64,000 nt of DNA, from the NCBI RefSeq assembly GCF_047922965.1, contig NZ_CP150481.1:868001-932000 (forward strand). Reading direction: 5' to 3'. The position numbers were made by a program, and so were the translations under genes. The first letter of the stretch is position 1; every line of letters starts with the position of its first letter. The DNA is from Neptunicella plasticusilytica. Lineage in GTDB: Bacteria > Pseudomonadota > Gammaproteobacteria > Enterobacterales > Alteromonadaceae. Positions 61,439 through 64,000 of the stretch are shown here, piece after piece. The notes beneath the pieces are model-generated. The model searched no databases, had not been told where the DNA came from, and saw only the letters and a list, made by a program, of their open reading frames with translations.

Positions 61439-63511
61439 TTAAAAAGCGTGCTGCCAGTTCAGACTAAGTGTGCGTCCGGTGCCCGCAAAATAGCGGTTAT
61501 CCGCGCCATTGGTCTGGGCATAATAACCGATATATTGTTTATCCGTCAGGTTATCCATTCCTAACGAAAACAGGCCGTATTGTTCATGCTGATAATTGAC
61601 GGCTAAGTCAACGGTATTATAACCATCGAAATCATTACCGCTGTTAAAGTCCATATCGAACAGCATATTGAGCTGGATACGACTACTTAACCCGTTTGAC
61701 CATTGTTGTAACCAGTATAGATTGAGACGCTCAGGGGCAATATTGACGCCACCCAAATCGGTTTCGACAATACCATCCTGATCGCCGTCATACTGACCGT
61801 CAGCTCTGGCATAGGTTAAGCCGAGTGTGGCATCCTTATCAATGAAGATTTGTGCGTCCGCTTCAAAACCGCTGATTTCAGTTTTCTCACGTTTTACGCT
61901 GTATATTCCGTCCGCATTGGCGGCCAGACGAGAACCCAGATCCGAATCTGACTGAAAGTAGCTGGATTGCAGGTGTAGCCAATTATTAGCATATTCGAAG
62001 CCGATTTCGCGGTTGTCCGAAATCACCGGTTGCAGATCCAGAAAGCTGTTGACCGATAATCCAGCGACATTGATGCCTCGCAATACCCGGCCAACGTCCG
62101 GCATGCTAAAACCTTCGCTATAACTGGCATATAAACGTAGTTCAGGCGTGGATTGCCAGACAACCCCGGCGTTGTTCAGTAACTCGTTAAAGCTGGGCGA
62201 GCCGCCTTCGACAAAGGTGCTGTTGTACGAGGCTAAGGTGGTGAAATCATCGACTTTCAGTTTACCGTATTCATAACGGGCACCGTAGCTCAGAGTCAGG
62301 TTGTCAACACCGCGATAACGTAACTGAGCGAATGGTGCAATATTATTAAATTGGGTTTCCGGTACCCATTTACGTCCGGTAATCGCCAGTTCCTGAAAGG
62401 TTTCGTCCTGTAACCAGTCGATACCGGAAATAACATCCAGATGACTGCCACCCCAGTTGCCTTTAAACCAGGTCAGACGGCTACCCAGTTTTTCCGATTT
62501 GTTTTGTGATTGATCAAACAGGTTGTCACCATAAGCTGGATCCTGAAAGGTGCCGGCGGCACTGCCTCCATATAGCGCGGCAAAATCCTGATAAAATAAT
62601 TGCCAGCTGAGTTGGCCACCCAACACATTCTGGTGCTGATAATCCACCGAGCTGGTGGTGACTCTGTTGCGTGGCGCACCGCCTTCAGGTGCGCCCTCAA
62701 TTGAGGTCGCAGGTACGCCATTGTCAACGTCACCGTCTACGGGTTGGTAGTCGCCGTTACCTTCAATATTGTAATGATTCACCATCCATTGCAGGCTTTG
62801 TTCCTGGCTCAGTTGTGTGGTGAATTTGACAAACAGATCCAGACTGTCCGAATCCATGGTATCACCCTGGGTTGAATCAATACCGATGAGCTCACCCCGA
62901 CCGTCACGATACATCCCGGTTGTACGATAGGATAAACCGGCCACCAGGCCGTTGTTGTTATCACCATGACTAAATAAATAGCTGGCTTTCATGCTCTGAC
63001 TATCGCTGCCACCAGATGTAGGGGCAGAAAATCCGGCCGTGACCTGATGGGCATTTTCACCTGCTGATTTAGTGATGATATTAATAATTCCGCCACTGGC
63101 ACCCATGCCTTGAATGGCGTTGGAACCCCGGATCACTTCGATGCGCTCGATCATGGCCGGATCAATGGTATTGCCGTCCCGGCCACCGCTACGTAGTGGA
63201 TTGGATTGCGGTACGCCGTCAATCATATATAGAGGTTCACGTCCGCGTAATGTTTCGCCTGCCGAGGTCAGTTTTTGGCGGCTGGGTGAAAAAGCAGGCA
63301 GCAAATTCCCCAAAATCTGTGATAAATCCTGGGTAAAAGTCAATTGTTGCTGGATTTGTTGCTGGGAAATCACACTGACTGTGGCAGGGACTGTACTTAC
63401 TGGCACTGCGGCGCGGGTTGCGGTTACAGCGATTTTTTCTACTTCCTGGCTGTCATTGGCGAGTGCAGCAAAAGATAAAGCGGCCAATGGCAATAATGCA
63501 AATCGGGACAT
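61439..63511 (-). CDS. TonB-dependent siderophore-type receptor
   Basis: 690 residues. A signal peptide (LPLAALSFAALAND) and TonB-box-like EVEKIAVTATRAAV are followed by a plug with ETLRGREPLYMIDGVPQSNP and IERIEVIRGSNAIQGMGASG, and a barrel ending TGRTLSLNWQHAF. The size and motifs match iron-siderophore receptors such as the ferrichrome/vibrioferrin group, rather than the larger carbohydrate receptors elsewhere in the window. Upstream Fur-like sites and the downstream PepSY gene support iron uptake. Confidence 0.9.
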   Translation of the reverse strand: MSRFALLPLAALSFAALANDSQEVEKIAVTATRAAVPVSTVPATVSVISQQQIQQQLTFTQDLSQILGNLLPAFSPSRQKLTSAGETLRGREPLYMIDGVPQSNPLRSGGRDGNTIDPAMIERIEVIRGSNAIQGMGASGGIINIITKSAGENAHQVTAGFSAPTSGGSDSQSMKASYLFSHGDNNNGLVAGLSYRTTGMYRDGRGELIGIDSTQGDTMDSDSLDLFVKFTTQLSQEQSLQWMVNHYNIEGNGDYQPVDGDVDNGVPATSIEGAPEGGAPRNRVTTSSVDYQHQNVLGGQLSWQLFYQDFAALYGGSAAGTFQDPAYGDNLFDQSQNKSEKLGSRLTWFKGNWGGSHLDVISGIDWLQDETFQELAITGRKWVPETQFNNIAPFAQLRYRGVDNLTLSYGARYEYGKLKVDDFTTLASYNSTFVEGGSPSFNELLNNAGVVWQSTPELRLYASYSEGFSMPDVGRVLRGINVAGLSVNSFLDLQPVISDNREIGFEYANNWLHLQSSYFQSDSDLGSRLAANADGIYSVKREKTEISGFEADAQIFIDKDATLGLTYARADGQYDGDQDGIVETDLGGVNIAPERLNLYWLQQWSNGLSSRIQLNMLFDMDFNSGNDFDGYNTVDLAVNYQHEQYGLFSLGMDNLTDKQYIGYYAQTNGADNRYFAGTGRTLSLNWQHAF

Positions 63512-63535
63512 AAAACTTCCTGAGGACTAAAAAGG

Positions 63536-63575
63536 GATAATGATTAGAACGTCATTGATAACAATTCGCATTTAA
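63536..63575. promoter_or_regulatory. Fur-box-like sites upstream of the siderophore receptor
   Basis: Two 19-bp windows, starting GATAATGATT (63536) and GATAACAATT (63557), each match 11 of 19 positions of the Fur consensus by eye. They lie 25-65 bp upstream of the receptor start. Iron repression is inferred. Confidence 0.5.
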
Positions 63576-63643
63576 TCACCTGTGCCACGACGAGTCAAGC
63601 CTGAGGCGGTGTGGCGTCATCCCAAACCGGGTTCTAATTCTGA

Positions 63644-64000
63644 TTATTCGCCGATGTCCTCATTCCATAATTCGGGGCGGGCTTTGATGAAATCCTCCAT
63701 CAGCTGTTGGCACTCCTGATTATCCAGCACTGTCACTTCTACTCCTCGGGAGCGGACGTAATCTTCCGGACCCTGAAAGGTTTTGTTTTCACCGATGACA
63801 ATTCTGGGGATGCCATATAGCAGTGCTGTTCCGCTACACATATCGCAGGGTGATAGGGTTGAATATAAAGTGGCTCGGCGATAATCGGCTGCCTTGAGGC
63901 GCCCGCAATTTTCAAAACAGTCCATTTCAGCATGTAAAATCGGGCTGCCTTTCTGGATGCGTTGATTGTGTCCCCGGCCGACTATTTTTCCGTCGATAAC
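63644..64000 (-). CDS. Cytosine/nucleoside deaminase, yeast FCY1-like (5' truncated)
   Basis: The frame continues off the window end; 118 residues are visible. Zinc-deaminase motifs are complete: HAEMDCFENCGR (His-Ala-Glu) and TLSPCDMCSG (PCxxC). The sequence follows yeast cytosine deaminase Fcy1 closely, including GRGHN, YGIPRIVIGEN and the end ARPELWNEDIGE. Cytosine deaminase activity is therefore likely, converting cytosine to uracil. This contrasts with the usual bacterial CodA, which belongs to the amidohydrolase family. Only the first ~35 residues should be missing, judging by Fcy1 length. Confidence 0.88.
   Translation of the reverse strand, partial: VIDGKIVGRGHNQRIQKGSPILHAEMDCFENCGRLKAADYRRATLYSTLSPCDMCSGTALLYGIPRIVIGENKTFQGPEDYVRSRGVEVTVLDNQECQQLMEDFIKARPELWNEDIGE

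Overview
The window looks like chromosomal DNA from a marine, polysaccharide-degrading gammaproteobacterium, most likely of the Alteromonadales (Alteromonas/Paraglaciecola/Catenovulum-like). This placing is inferred from the gene set: large TonB-dependent receptors without SusD partners, a three-subunit PntAa/PntAb/PntB transhydrogenase, and uronate pathways controlled by GntR, IclR and LacI regulators. No rRNA, tRNA, CRISPR array, integrase or intact insertion sequence was found. Both ends cut through genes.

Layout. (1) 0-10.6 kb: a 5'-truncated serine hydrolase, gamma-glutamyltransferase, a proline-iminopeptidase-like hydrolase, a LysR regulator divergent from an RND efflux pair, and a secreted esterase. 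(2) 10.7-31.1 kb: an alginate utilisation locus. It holds a putative DEH reductase (SDR), a TonB receptor, a sialate-esterase-like acetylesterase, an unassigned beta-helix protein, a FadR-type GntR regulator, a PL6 alginate lyase, a PL17 oligoalginate lyase, KdgF, an MFS uronate transporter, KDG kinase, pntAa-pntAb-pntB and KDPG aldolase. TTGGT-N(2-3)-ACCAA-like sites lie in front of three of its transcription units. (3) 31.7-51.9 kb: a pectin/galacturonate locus. It holds a TonB receptor, a DUF4861 lipoprotein, KduD, KduI, a TRAP transporter, IclR and LacI regulators, GH105, GH28, UxaA, UxaC, a UxuB-like reductase, a second KDG kinase and a PL1 pectate lyase. TRCYACCGGTRGCA-like LacI operators flank two of its units. 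(4) 51.9-55.7 kb: an accessory patch of inverted repeats, a dispersed repeat family, an integron-cassette-like gene with a C-terminal Rx4H (HEPN-like) motif followed by an attC-like site, and a toxin-antitoxin pair. (5) 55.7-64 kb: small cysteine-rich and membrane proteins, a CPBP protease, an AraC regulator next to a GH92 mannosidase, a PepSY protein with a siderophore-type TonB receptor behind Fur-like sites, and a yeast-FCY1-like cytosine deaminase cut by the window end.

How it works together. Alginate is cut by PL6 and PL17 to unsaturated monouronate, which KdgF opens to DEH and an SDR reduces to 2-keto-3-deoxygluconate (KDG). Pectin is cut by PL1, GH28 and GH105. Unsaturated units pass through KduI and KduD to KDG, and galacturonate passes through UxaC, a reductase and UxaA to KDG. 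Both routes meet at KDG, then KDG kinase and the single KDPG aldolase give pyruvate and glyceraldehyde-3-phosphate. The transhydrogenase inside the alginate block may balance NADH and NADPH for the reductase steps. These functions are assigned by family resemblance and context, not by experiment.
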